Below, one piece after another: positions 8,601 to 17,080 of a stretch of DNA of 64,000 nucleotides. How positions within the stretch are numbered: the stretch's first letter is position 1; the number at the start of each line of letters is the position of its first letter. The stretch comes from Gammaproteobacteria bacterium (GTDB taxonomy: Bacteria > Pseudomonadota > Gammaproteobacteria > VBWC01): contig VBWC01000015.1 in the NCBI GenBank assembly GCA_006218035.1, forward strand, positions 38,022 through 102,021, given 5' to 3'. The position numbers were made by a program, and so were the translations under genes. The notes under the pieces were generated by a model. That model made no database searches. It was not told the DNA's origin and was given only the letters and a program-made list of their open reading frames with translations.

Positions 8601-9572
8601 ATGAATGACGCCAACCTGCGGCGCCTCGGTCTGGCGGTGATCGAAACCGAGGCGGCGGCGGTCAAGGCACTGGCGTCGCGCATCGACGCGCGCTTCGTGC
8701 AGGCGTGCGAGTTCATGTTGCAGTGCGCCGGCCGCATTGTCGTGCTGGGCATGGGCAAGTCGGGGCATATCGGCGGCAAGATCGCGGCGACGCTGGCCAG
8801 TACCGGCAGTCCGGCATTTTTTGTCCATCCGGGCGAGGCGAGTCACGGCGATCTCGGCATGATCACGCCCGGCGATGTCGTGCTGGCCTTGTCGAATTCC
8901 GGCGAGACCGAGGAAATACTGACGATACTGCCGCTGATCAAGCGGCTGAACGTGCCGTTGATTTCGTTGACCGGCAATGCGCAGTCGACGCTGGCGCGTG
9001 CCGCCAACGTCAATATCGATGTCAGCGTCGAGCAGGAGGCCTGTCCGCTGGGGCTCGCGCCGACGTCGAGCACGACGGCGCTGCTGGCGATGGGTGATGC
9101 GATTGCCGTGGCGCTGCTCGATGTGCGCGGCTTTACCGCGGAGGATTTTGCGCGCTCGCATCCCGGCGGGCGGCTGGGCCGGCGCCTGCTGCTGTTGATC
9201 GAGGATGTCATGCACCGCGGTGACGAGATACCCAGGGTGCGCGAGCAGGCGCCTTTGACAGCCGCGCTGGTAGAGATGAGCAAGAAGGGTCTCGGCATGA
9301 CCACGGTAGTCGATGCCCGGGACCGTCTGGTCGGCGTCTTCACCGATGGCGATCTGCGGCGCATATTCGACCGCGCGGTGGACGTGCATAACACGAAAAT
9401 CGACGACGTGATGACGCGCAACTGCAAGACCGCGCGGCCGGACATGCTGGCGGCGGAGGCCTTGCAACTGATGGAAAAACACCGGATCAATGCGCTGCCG
9501 GTGACAGACGGCGACGGCAATCTGGTTGGCGCTTTCAACATGCACGACCTGCTGCGCGCCGGCGTGGTCTGA
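8601..9572 (+). CDS. kdsD: Arabinose-5-phosphate isomerase KdsD
   Basis: KdsD converts ribulose-5-phosphate to arabinose-5-phosphate, the first step of KDO synthesis for lipopolysaccharide. It has an N-terminal SIS sugar-isomerase domain (about 35-175, with VLGMGKSGHIGGKIA, STGSPAFFVHPGEA-HGDLG and PTSSTT) and two C-terminal CBS domains (about 200-320). The length, 323 residues, is normal. It directly precedes kdsC and lptCAB, matching the conserved LPS gene block. Confidence 0.95.
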   Translation: MNDANLRRLGLAVIETEAAAVKALASRIDARFVQACEFMLQCAGRIVVLGMGKSGHIGGKIAATLASTGSPAFFVHPGEASHGDLGMITPGDVVLALSNSGETEEILTILPLIKRLNVPLISLTGNAQSTLARAANVNIDVSVEQEACPLGLAPTSSTTALLAMGDAIAVALLDVRGFTAEDFARSHPGGRLGRRLLLLIEDVMHRGDEIPRVREQAPLTAALVEMSKKGLGMTTVVDARDRLVGVFTDGDLRRIFDRAVDVHNTKIDDVMTRNCKTARPDMLAAEALQLMEKHRINALPVTDGDGNLVGAFNMHDLLRAGVV

Positions 9573-9592
9573 TTATAGAACGGCGGGGTTTC

Positions 9593-10132
9593 ATGCAGAC
9601 GATACCAGAGGAAGTTCGCAAACGGGCCGCGCGCATCAAGATGGTGGTGTTCGATGTCGACGGCGTGTTGACCGACGGCAGCCTGTTGTATGGTGACGAC
9701 GGACTCGAATACAAGGCGTTCAACTCACGCGATGGCCATGGCATGAAGATGTTGATGGCCTCCGGCGTCGGCATCGCGATCATCACCGGCCGCAGTTCGC
9801 CGACGGTGATGTATCGCATGACCGGTCTGGGGATTACCGACGTCTATCAGGGGCAGCAGGACAAGCGGCCGGCGTTCGAGAAGTTGTTAAAGAAGCACGC
9901 GCTGCGCGGCGAGCAGGCGGCCTATGTCGGCGACGATATCGTCGATCTGCCGGTGATGTTGCAGTGCGGCCTCGCGGTCGCGACCGGCGACGCGCACAGG
10001 CTGGTGCAACAGCATGCGCACTGGAGCACGCCGGGCGCCGGTGGTCGGGGCGCGGCGCGCGACGTCTGCGAAATGATCATGACCGCGCAAGGCACCTTGC
10101 AGGCGCAGTTCGACAAGTACCTCGGCGGTTGA
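9593..10132 (+). CDS. kdsC: 3-deoxy-D-manno-octulosonate 8-phosphate phosphatase
   Basis: KdsC removes the phosphate from KDO-8-phosphate. This 179-residue HAD-superfamily enzyme has motif I FDVDGVLTDG with the nucleophilic and acid/base aspartates, motif II ITGRSS, a lysine in KRPAFEKL, and motif III YVGDDIVDLPVM. It lacks a cap domain, as expected for the tetrameric C0 HAD group. It sits in the kdsD-kdsC-lptCAB order. Confidence 0.95.
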   Translation: MQTIPEEVRKRAARIKMVVFDVDGVLTDGSLLYGDDGLEYKAFNSRDGHGMKMLMASGVGIAIITGRSSPTVMYRMTGLGITDVYQGQQDKRPAFEKLLKKHALRGEQAAYVGDDIVDLPVMLQCGLAVATGDAHRLVQQHAHWSTPGAGGRGAARDVCEMIMTAQGTLQAQFDKYLGG

Positions 10133-10162
10133 CCGCATGCCGCCACGCGGAGAACAAGCTCG

Positions 10163-10735
10163 ATGTCGTTGTTAGCTGACCGCCGCCTGCTGGCCGCACT
10201 GGCGGCGGCCGTGATCGCGGCGTTGAGCTGGTGGCTGGCCAGCCAGGTGGAGACAACGCCTCCGCCGGCGGCCGGCGGCGGGCCGCGCGCCGTGGATTAT
10301 TATCTGAAGAATTTTACCTTGACGGCGATGGACGCCGACGGCCAGCCCGGGCACCGGCTGGTGGCCGAGTCGTTGCAGCACTACGCCGACGACGATACCG
10401 CCGAGATCGACCGGCCGCATATGACGGTGTTCCGCCGCGGCGAAACACCCTGGCTGGTGACCGCCACGGCCGGGCGTTTGTCGATGCCGGACGAGGTATT
10501 GCGGTTGCAGGGCAATGTCCGCATCGCGCGCGACGACGGCCCGAACAATGCCGGTCTCGAGCTGCAGACGCGCGACGTCACCGTGCGATTGAACGACGAG
10601 TACGCCGAAACCGCGCAGCCGGTCACGATTCATCATCAACAAGGCGTGACGGCAGCGATCGGCATGACAGCGAACCTGCGGGATGGCCATATTGAATTGT
10701 TACAGCAGGTCAGGGGTACCTATGTATTGCGGTAG
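10163..10735 (+). CDS. lptC: LPS export protein LptC
   Basis: LptC is the single-span inner-membrane subunit that receives lipopolysaccharide from LptBFG and passes it to LptA. The 190-residue protein has one N-terminal membrane helix (about 7-25) and then a beta-jellyroll-like periplasmic region (YYLKNFTLTAMDADGQPGHRL, LQGNVRI). The end overlaps the start of lptA by 14 bp, implying coupled translation. Confidence 0.9.
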   Translation: MSLLADRRLLAALAAAVIAALSWWLASQVETTPPPAAGGGPRAVDYYLKNFTLTAMDADGQPGHRLVAESLQHYADDDTAEIDRPHMTVFRRGETPWLVTATAGRLSMPDEVLRLQGNVRIARDDGPNNAGLELQTRDVTVRLNDEYAETAQPVTIHHQQGVTAAIGMTANLRDGHIELLQQVRGTYVLR

Positions 10736-11288
10736 AACTTCGCAGTTTTTCAGCCTGGCGGCACTGGTCGGCTGCCTGCTCGCGCCGGCCGAACTTTGGG
10801 CGCTCGACCGCGACCGGGAACAGCCGGTGGCGATCGAGGCGGACAGTCTGTCGATCGACGACAAGCAGGGCCTCAGCACCTATCGCGGCAACGTGCGCGT
10901 GACGCAGGGCAGTATCGAGATCATCGCCGAAACGGTCACCGTGCACAGTCCGGGGCGCGAGCTCAAGGAGGTGATTGGCCTCGGCAAACCGGCGAGCTTC
11001 CGGCAGATGCTCGAGGGCGACGACGGCGAGGTGCGCGCCGCGGCCGCGACGATCGCGATTTATCCGGATGATAATCGCGTGGTGCTGACCGGCGATGCAC
11101 ATCTGTGGCGCGGCAAGAACGAATTCTCCGGCAACCGCATCGAATACGATTCCGCGCAGGATATCGTCCGGGCCACGGCCGCGGCGTCCGGCGATCAGCG
11201 CGTCAAGGTCATCATCCAGCCGCAGAACGGTGGCGCCGCCAAGGGCGGTGTGGCAGCGCCGGCGGCCGGGAAAGCGCCGTCGCCGTGA
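10722..11288 (+). CDS. lptA: Periplasmic LPS transport protein LptA
   Basis: LptA forms the periplasmic bridge of the LPS export machine. The start at 10722 gives a clear signal peptide (charged start, hydrophobic core about 9-24, likely cleavage after ELWA). The mature part has the OstA-like repeats ([46 protein letters not shown]). The last residues are A/G/K/P-rich. The stop overlaps the GTG start of lptB. Confidence 0.92.
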   Translation: MYCGRTSQFFSLAALVGCLLAPAELWALDRDREQPVAIEADSLSIDDKQGLSTYRGNVRVTQGSIEIIAETVTVHSPGRELKEVIGLGKPASFRQMLEGDDGEVRAAAATIAIYPDDNRVVLTGDAHLWRGKNEFSGNRIEYDSAQDIVRATAAASGDQRVKVIIQPQNGGAAKGGVAAPAAGKAPSP

Positions 11289-12010
11289 ACGTCCTGAGTG
11301 CGACAGATGTGGCGAAGCGCTATCGTTCACGTAACGTGGTCGACGGCGTGTCGCTGGAGGTCAAAAGCGGCGAGGTGGTCGGCCTGCTCGGGCCCAACGG
11401 CGCCGGCAAGACGACCTGCTTTTACATGATCGTCGGCCTGATACCGTGCGACCGCGGCACGATAGCCGTGAACGGGCACGACATCACCAAATACCCGATG
11501 CATGCCCGCGCCCGCATGGGTATCAGTTACCTGCCGCAGGAGGCGTCGGTGTTCCGCAAGCTGACGGTGGCCGACAACATCATGGCGATACTGGAAGTGG
11601 TGCCCGGCTTCGATCGGCCGCAGCGGGAACAGCGGCTCGACGAGTTGCTTGGCGAGCTGCATATCACCCATCTGCGCGACAGCCTCGGCATGAGCCTGTC
11701 GGGTGGCGAACGGCGCCGCCTGGAGATCGCCCGCGCGCTGGCGACCAATCCGCGTTTTATGTTGCTGGATGAACCTTTCGCCGGCGTGGATCCGATCTCG
11801 GTGCTTGATATTCAGGGGATTATTGCGCATTTGCGCAGCAAGGACATCGGCGTGCTGATTACCGACCATAACGTGCGCGAAACGCTCGGTATCTGCGAAC
11901 GCGCCTATATCGTCAGCGAAGGCAAGGTCATCGCCGAGGGGATGCCTGCCGCTATCCTGCAAAACGAACGCGTCCGCGATGTCTATCTTGGCAAGGACTT
12001 CCGGCTATAA
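11285..12010 (+). CDS. lptB: LPS export ABC transporter ATPase LptB
   Basis: LptB powers LPS extraction from the inner membrane. The 241-residue ATPase has Walker [12 protein letters not shown]-loop [11 protein letters not shown], signature [15 protein letters not shown], Walker [14 protein letters not shown] and switch histidine ITDHNVRE. It starts with GTG at 11285, overlapping the lptA stop (gtga). The lptFG permease genes are not in this window. Confidence 0.96.
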   Translation: MNVLSATDVAKRYRSRNVVDGVSLEVKSGEVVGLLGPNGAGKTTCFYMIVGLIPCDRGTIAVNGHDITKYPMHARARMGISYLPQEASVFRKLTVADNIMAILEVVPGFDRPQREQRLDELLGELHITHLRDSLGMSLSGGERRRLEIARALATNPRFMLLDEPFAGVDPISVLDIQGIIAHLRSKDIGVLITDHNVRETLGICERAYIVSEGKVIAEGMPAAILQNERVRDVYLGKDFRL

Positions 12011-12092
12011 CAGGACTGCAGTGGCATGAAATTTGCGGTAAACTCGGAACCAGCCCACAAGCAAAGAGCCGCAACATGATGGCGTGGCTGGA

Positions 12093-13637
12093 ATGAAACA
12101 AACCCTGCAACTGCGTCTTGGTCAGCATCTGACCATGACACCACAACTGCAACAGGCGATACGCCTGCTGCAGCTGTCGACCGTCGACCTGGCCGCCGAG
12201 ATTCAGGAAGCCATCGAATCCAATCCGCTGCTGGAAATCGCTGACGACAATAGTGATGCCGACAGCGGCAGGCTCGATGGGGACTGGGAAAACGGCGGCG
12301 ATGAAGCCGGCGACCTGTCGGTCGAGCCGGTCGACAAGATTACCGCCGAGATCGCCGCCGATCTTGCCGAGCGCAGCGCGCCGCTCGCCGAGACGGAACC
12401 GCGTGACGGCGTGCTGGATATGCAGGGGCAGGATATCCCGGACGACCTGCCGGTCGACAGCGTCTGGGAAGACGTTTACGACATCGCGGTGCCGGCGACA
12501 GCGCCGGGACAGCCGTCCGAGCGGCAGTTCGAAAGCCAAAGCGGTGCGGCGGAGAGCCTCTACGATCGTTTGATGTGGCAGATGGAACTCACGCCGTTTT
12601 CCGAGAAGGATCGCGCGATCGCCTCCGCCATCATCGATTCCATCAATGACGACGGTTACCTGGACGTGTCCGTCGGCGAGCTGTTTGATGGCATCAAGAA
12701 CAACCTGGATATCGAGGTCGACGAAATCGAGGCGGTGATGCACCGTATCCAGAATTTCGATCCGCCGGGCGTCGCCGCGCGCGACCTGCGCGAGTGCCTG
12801 TTGCTGCAACTGCAACAGTTCGATCCGGCGCTGCCGTGGCGCGACGAGGCGCGGCAGCTGGTGTCCGATCACCTCGACCTGCTCGGCAATTGCGATTTCA
12901 ATCAGTTGATGCGGCGTCTGAAGCTGTCGAAGGACGACCTGCAGCAGGTGATCGCCGTGGTGCGCACCCTGAATCCGCGGCCGGGTAACACGGTGTCCAC
13001 CACGCATACCGAGTATGTCGTGCCGGACGTCGTCGTGAAAAAGGTTAAAGGCAAGTGGCAGGTGGAACTGAATCACGAAGCCATCCCCAAGCTGCGTATC
13101 AACCGCCAGTATGCCGGCATGATCCGGCGCGCCGAGAACAGCAGCGACAACCAGTATCTGAAAAACCAGATGAAAGAGGCGCGCTGGTTCATCAAGAGCC
13201 TGCAAAGCCGGCACGAGACGCTGCTCAAGGTGGCGACGTGCATCGTCGAGCGGCAGCGCGGGTTTCTCGAACACGGCGAAGAAGCGATGAAGCCGCTGGT
13301 GCTGCACGATGTCGCCGAGACCGTGGCTATGCATGAGTCGACCATCTCGCGCGTCACGACCAAGAAATACATGCACACGCCGCGCGGCGTGTTCGAGCTC
13401 AAGTACTTTTTTTCCAGCCATGTTTCTACCGCCGCCGGCGGCGTCTGCTCGGCGACCGCGATACGCGCTTTGATCAAAAAGCTGGTCGCGGCGGAGCATG
13501 CCTCCAAGCCGCTCAGCGACAGCAAGCTCGCGACGATTCTTTCCGAGCAAGGCATTAATGTGGCGCGCCGTACGGTGGCCAAATACCGGGAGGCGATGTC
13601 GATACCGCCTTCCAATGAACGCAAGCGTTTAACTTGA
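12093..13637 (+). CDS. rpoN: RNA polymerase sigma-54 factor
   Basis: Sigma-54 directs RNA polymerase to -24/-12 promoters and needs enhancer-binding ATPases. The N-terminal activator-interaction region (QTLQLRLGQHLTMTPQLQQAIRLLQLS), an acidic linker (about 55-130), the core-binding domain and the DNA-binding domain ending in the RpoN box ARRTVAKYRE are all visible. The ATG at 12093 was chosen because it puts the family start MKQTLQLRLG at residue 1; an upstream in-frame GTG at 12084 would add three residues. Confidence 0.96.
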   Translation: MKQTLQLRLGQHLTMTPQLQQAIRLLQLSTVDLAAEIQEAIESNPLLEIADDNSDADSGRLDGDWENGGDEAGDLSVEPVDKITAEIAADLAERSAPLAETEPRDGVLDMQGQDIPDDLPVDSVWEDVYDIAVPATAPGQPSERQFESQSGAAESLYDRLMWQMELTPFSEKDRAIASAIIDSINDDGYLDVSVGELFDGIKNNLDIEVDEIEAVMHRIQNFDPPGVAARDLRECLLLQLQQFDPALPWRDEARQLVSDHLDLLGNCDFNQLMRRLKLSKDDLQQVIAVVRTLNPRPGNTVSTTHTEYVVPDVVVKKVKGKWQVELNHEAIPKLRINRQYAGMIRRAENSSDNQYLKNQMKEARWFIKSLQSRHETLLKVATCIVERQRGFLEHGEEAMKPLVLHDVAETVAMHESTISRVTTKKYMHTPRGVFELKYFFSSHVSTAAGGVCSATAIRALIKKLVAAEHASKPLSDSKLATILSEQGINVARRTVAKYREAMSIPPSNERKRLT

Positions 13638-13658
13638 TAGAAGCAGGAGAGTTCATCA

Positions 13659-13952
13659 ATGCAAATCAATCTGACCGGCCATCACATCGAAATCACCTCC
13701 GCGTTGCGCGATTACGTGACCAGCAAGCTGGAGCGCATCGATCGGCACTTCGACAATATCGGTAACCTGCATGTCATACTGACCGTCGAAAAATTGCGGC
13801 AGAAGGCCGAAGCAACGCTGCACGTCAGTGGCGCCGATCTGTTCGCCGATGCCGAGGCGGAGAATATGTACGCGGCGATCGACGCGCTGGTCGACAAGCT
13901 GGGCCGCCAGGTCAAGAAGCACAAGGAAAAGCACGCGGATCACCGCAGGTAG
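13659..13952 (+). CDS. hpf: Short-form ribosome hibernation promoting factor
   Basis: HPF binds the 30S subunit and promotes inactive 100S ribosomes in stationary phase. The 97-residue protein matches the short form: MQINLTGHHIEITSALRDYV start, then K-ERIDRHFDNI, and a basic C-terminus (LVDKLGRQVKKHKEKHADHRR). It follows rpoN by 21 bp, the usual order, and an aggag box precedes the start. Confidence 0.95.
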   Translation: MQINLTGHHIEITSALRDYVTSKLERIDRHFDNIGNLHVILTVEKLRQKAEATLHVSGADLFADAEAENMYAAIDALVDKLGRQVKKHKEKHADHRR

Positions 13953-14025
13953 GGATTCTTGTCGAACAAGCTGGCAGGCGCGCGCCGCCCGCATTGAGTC
14001 GCTGCAGTAAACCCAGAGAACCGCC

Positions 14026-14511
14026 ATGACACAATTAGCAGATAGTATTTCGCCGGAGCGTATCGGCTGCCGTTTGCAGGCAAACAGCAAGAAGCGGGCG
14101 CTGGAAAGCGTCGCGGAGATGATTGCGTCGCAGCAATCGGGCCTGCTGGCGACCGAGGTGTTCGACAGCCTGATCGCCCGCGAGCGGCTCGGCAGCACCG
14201 GCATCGGTCACGGTATCGCGATCCCGCACGGTCGTCTGCCGACGCTCGATACCGCGGTCTGCGCGTTCATGAGCCTCGCACAGGGTGTCGACTTCGACGC
14301 CGTCGACAGCCAGCCGGTCGACCTGGTGATGGCGTTGCTGGTTCCCTCGGAATCGACCGAACAGCATCTGCAATTGTTGTCGCAACTGGCCGAAATGTTC
14401 AGCGACGAGGATTTACGACGTCGTTTGCGCGAAGCGCGCAGCCAGGACGACCTCTATCATCTGTTGACCGGCTGGCAGCCGGCGCGACCGCGCCGGTCCG
14501 CTGCTACCTAG
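14026..14511 (+). CDS. ptsN: PTS IIA-Ntr protein
   Basis: PtsN is the terminal phosphoacceptor of the nitrogen-related phosphotransferase system and a regulatory protein with no transport role. The 161-residue protein has the IIA-Ntr motif ERLGSTGIGHGIAIPHGR with phosphorylatable His near residue 68, and DLVMALLVPSES. It sits between hpf and hprK. The 73-bp gap after hpf holds nothing recognisable. Confidence 0.94.
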   Translation: MTQLADSISPERIGCRLQANSKKRALESVAEMIASQQSGLLATEVFDSLIARERLGSTGIGHGIAIPHGRLPTLDTAVCAFMSLAQGVDFDAVDSQPVDLVMALLVPSESTEQHLQLLSQLAEMFSDEDLRRRLREARSQDDLYHLLTGWQPARPRRSAAT

Positions 14512-14517
14512 CGGCCG

Positions 14518-15480
14518 ATGGCCGGGCCTTTGACGGCAGCCGGACTGTTCGAGGCGCGCGGCGAGGTGCTCGGGCTGGCGTGGCTGGCCGGCCGCAACGG
14601 CGCGGATCGCGCGCTGCAGCTGGACAGCGTCGACCTCGATCATGCGCCGATCGAGAAGTCAGCGCTGGTGGGGCAACTGGATCTGGCGCATCCGAATCAA
14701 GTGCAGGTTATCGGCCCGCCCGAACTGGATAACCTGCAGGGACTCAGCGGGAACTCGCGCCGCGACGCGATCAAGCAGCTGTTTTCTCACCAGGGCGTTG
14801 CCGTCATCGTTGCGCAGGGCGCGCACGCGACCGACGAACTGACCGGCCATGCCGAAAAAACCGGCACGCCGCTTTTTTCATCGTCACTGTCCAGTGACCA
14901 GGTGGTGCGTCATTTGCATCATTATTTGACCGGCTTTCTGTCGGTCAAGACCATGCTGCACGGTGTGTTTCTCGAAGTACTGGGCGCCGGCGTGCTGATC
15001 ACCGGTGCGAGCGGTATCGGCAAAAGCGAGCTGGCGCTGGAGCTGATCAGTCGCGGCCACCGGCTGATCGCGGACGATGTCACCGAGTTTCACCGCGTCG
15101 ACACCGAAGTGCTGCGCGGCACCTGTCCGGCGGCGTTGCGCGATTTTCTCGAAGTGCGCGGGCTCGGCGTATTGAATATCCGCGCGATGTTCGGCGACAG
15201 CGCGATCAAACGCGCGAAGAATTTGCGCCTGATCATTTGCCTGAAGCAACTGGCCGGCGATACGCTGCATGATATGGACCGGCTGCGCGGCAGCCGCACG
15301 ACGCGTGAGTTGCTCGATATAGCGGTACCCGAGATCACGCTGCCGGTAGCACCGGGGCGCAATCTTGCGGTACTGGTCGAGGCGGCGGTGCGCAATCACG
15401 TGCTGTCGCTGCGCGGCTATAACGCACCGGAAGACTTCATCACGAAACAACGGCAGTATATGCAGCAGGGAGAACAATGA
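14518..15480 (+). CDS. hprK: HPr kinase/phosphorylase
   Basis: HprK phosphorylates and dephosphorylates Ser46 of HPr. The 320-residue protein has the N-terminal domain followed by a catalytic P-loop GASGIGKSELALELI (about 162-176), RLIADD, and the HprK signature (LEVRGLGVLNIRAMFG). The partner HPr encoded at 16738 keeps Ser46. The gene overlaps rapZ by 4 bp (atga). Confidence 0.95.
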   Translation: MAGPLTAAGLFEARGEVLGLAWLAGRNGADRALQLDSVDLDHAPIEKSALVGQLDLAHPNQVQVIGPPELDNLQGLSGNSRRDAIKQLFSHQGVAVIVAQGAHATDELTGHAEKTGTPLFSSSLSSDQVVRHLHHYLTGFLSVKTMLHGVFLEVLGAGVLITGASGIGKSELALELISRGHRLIADDVTEFHRVDTEVLRGTCPAALRDFLEVRGLGVLNIRAMFGDSAIKRAKNLRLIICLKQLAGDTLHDMDRLRGSRTTRELLDIAVPEITLPVAPGRNLAVLVEAAVRNHVLSLRGYNAPEDFITKQRQYMQQGEQ

Positions 15481-16337
15481 AACTGTTGATCGTCAGCGGG
15501 TTGTCCGGTTCGGGCAAGACCATTGCCCTGCAGGTGCTGGAGGATCTCGAGTATTACTGCGTCGATAACCTGCCGGCCGCATTACTGCCGGCGTTCGCCG
15601 TGCAGATCAATGACACGCGCAAGCACCGCGTTTATGACAACGTTGCCGTGGGTATTGATGCGCGGAACATCCCTGAAGAACTGCGCGAGTTTCCGAAGTT
15701 TCTCGAGGACATCCGCAAGCTGGGTCTGGCCACCGAGATCATTTTCCTGGAGGCCGACGAGAATACGCTGCTGATGCGCTTCAGCGAAACACGCCGCAAA
15801 CACCCGCTGAGCACCAAAAAGATTGCGCTGGTGGAGGCGATGCAGCAGGAGCGGGTGCTGCTGCAGCCGATCCGGGCCTGCGCCGACCTGCATATCGACA
15901 CCAGTTTCACCAACGTGCACGAGCTGCGCGATCTGATCCGCGAGCGCGTCGTCAGGGAAAGTTCGTCGCCGATCTCGTTGTCGTTCCTGTCTTTTGGTTA
16001 CAAGCACGGCATCCCGGCGGATGCGGACTTTGTGTTCGATCTGCGCTGTCTGCCGAATCCGCACTGGGTGCCGCAGTTGCGGGCGCTGACCGGCGCCGAT
16101 CCGCCGGTCAAGGCGTTCCTTGACGAGCAGACGCCGGCGCTGGAGATGTACCAACAGATACGCGACTTCCTCGACAAGTGGCTGCCGGCGTTCGAGGCGG
16201 AGAATCGCAGTTATCTCACGGTTGCCATCGGCTGCACCGGCGGACAGCACCGCTCGGTATACATGGCTGAACGTCTGGCGGACCATTTCCGCCAACGCTA
16301 CGAGAATGTGCTGGTGCGTCACCGGGAGCTGCCGTGA
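15477..16337 (+). CDS. rapZ: RNase adapter protein RapZ (YvcJ family)
   Basis: RapZ is a nucleotide-binding RNA adaptor that in enterobacteria delivers GlmZ/GlmY sRNAs to RNase E. The 286-residue protein has Walker A GLSGSGKT at residues 8-15, CVDNLPAALLP, an FLEADENTLLMRFSETRRKHPL segment, and the C-terminal GCTGGQHRSVYMAERL motif. It overlaps both hprK and the downstream IIA gene by 4 bp, so the set is likely one transcript. Confidence 0.95.
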   Translation: MKLLIVSGLSGSGKTIALQVLEDLEYYCVDNLPAALLPAFAVQINDTRKHRVYDNVAVGIDARNIPEELREFPKFLEDIRKLGLATEIIFLEADENTLLMRFSETRRKHPLSTKKIALVEAMQQERVLLQPIRACADLHIDTSFTNVHELRDLIRERVVRESSSPISLSFLSFGYKHGIPADADFVFDLRCLPNPHWVPQLRALTGADPPVKAFLDEQTPALEMYQQIRDFLDKWLPAFEAENRSYLTVAIGCTGGQHRSVYMAERLADHFRQRYENVLVRHRELP

Positions 16338-16741
16338 CGGTCGGATTGCTGCTGATTACCCACGGACGGATCGGCGCGGCGCTGCTGGATGCCGCGGCCG
16401 GCGTGCTCGGCGCGCAGCCGCTGCCGGCAGAGGCGATTGCCGTGTTCCACGACAGCGATCCGGAGGTGATCGCCGCCGACGCGCGCCAGCGCATCGCCGC
16501 CCTGGGCAAGGACGGGGGCGTGCTGGTGTTGACCGACATGTATGGCTCGACGCCGAGCAATATCGCCTGCCGTCTCGGGGAAGCGGCTGACGTGGTGGTG
16601 GTGACCGGCGTCAATCTGCCGATGCTGGTGCGCGTCATGAATTATCCACGCCTGAGCCTTGCCCAGCTGGCCACCAAGGCCGTCAGCGGCGGCAGCGACG
16701 GCGTATTTCAGTGTCATCGCAGCGAGCTCGTCAAATCGTGA
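16334..16741 (+). CDS. PTS mannose-type EIIA component
   Basis: The 135-residue protein is a stand-alone EIIA-Man domain: GLLLITHGRIGAALLDAA with the phosphorylatable His at residue 10, then TDMYGSTPSNIA. No EIIB, EIIC or EIID gene is present nearby, so it probably serves a regulatory phosphorelay rather than sugar uptake. GTG start overlapping the rapZ stop; HPr follows with another 4-bp overlap. Confidence 0.92.
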   Translation: MTVGLLLITHGRIGAALLDAAAGVLGAQPLPAEAIAVFHDSDPEVIAADARQRIAALGKDGGVLVLTDMYGSTPSNIACRLGEAADVVVVTGVNLPMLVRVMNYPRLSLAQLATKAVSGGSDGVFQCHRSELVKS

Positions 16742-17007
16742 TTCGCCGCCGCATAACCATTGGCAACAAGCTCGGGCTGCATGCGCGCGCGGCGGCGAAG
16801 CTTGTGCAGACCGCGTCTGGGTTTGCCGCCGAGATTGAACTGGTGCGGGACCATCAGTGCGTTAACGGCAAGAGCATCATGGGTGTCATGATGCTTGCCG
16901 CGAGTCGGGGCAGCAGCCTGGAGATCGTCGCCGACGGTGCCGATGAGGCGCAGGCGGTGGCCGCGCTGGAAGGGTTGATAAACGACCGGTTTGGCGAGGG
17001 AGAATGA
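16738..17007 (+). CDS. ptsH: Phosphocarrier protein HPr/NPr
   Basis: HPr shuttles phosphate from EI to EIIA proteins. Choosing the GTG at 16738, which overlaps the previous stop, gives 89 residues and puts the active histidine at exactly position 15 (LGLHARAA) and the regulatory serine at 46 (NGKSIMGV), the canonical numbers. An in-frame GTG at 16711 would add nine residues and lengthen the overlap. Ser46 matches the presence of hprK. Confidence 0.94.
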   Translation: MIRRRITIGNKLGLHARAAAKLVQTASGFAAEIELVRDHQCVNGKSIMGVMMLAASRGSSLEIVADGADEAQAVAALEGLINDRFGEGE

Positions 17008-17080
17008 CGCGGCGCGTCGCCAGGCAGGCCTGTCACCGGTGCCCGCGCACGCCGGCGCGTGATTTTACGGCGCTGTTGTC

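Noticed and set aside
11952..13550. A 532-codon open frame opposite rpoN
   Set aside because: Composition is typical of antisense frames; rpoN on the other strand is unambiguous.
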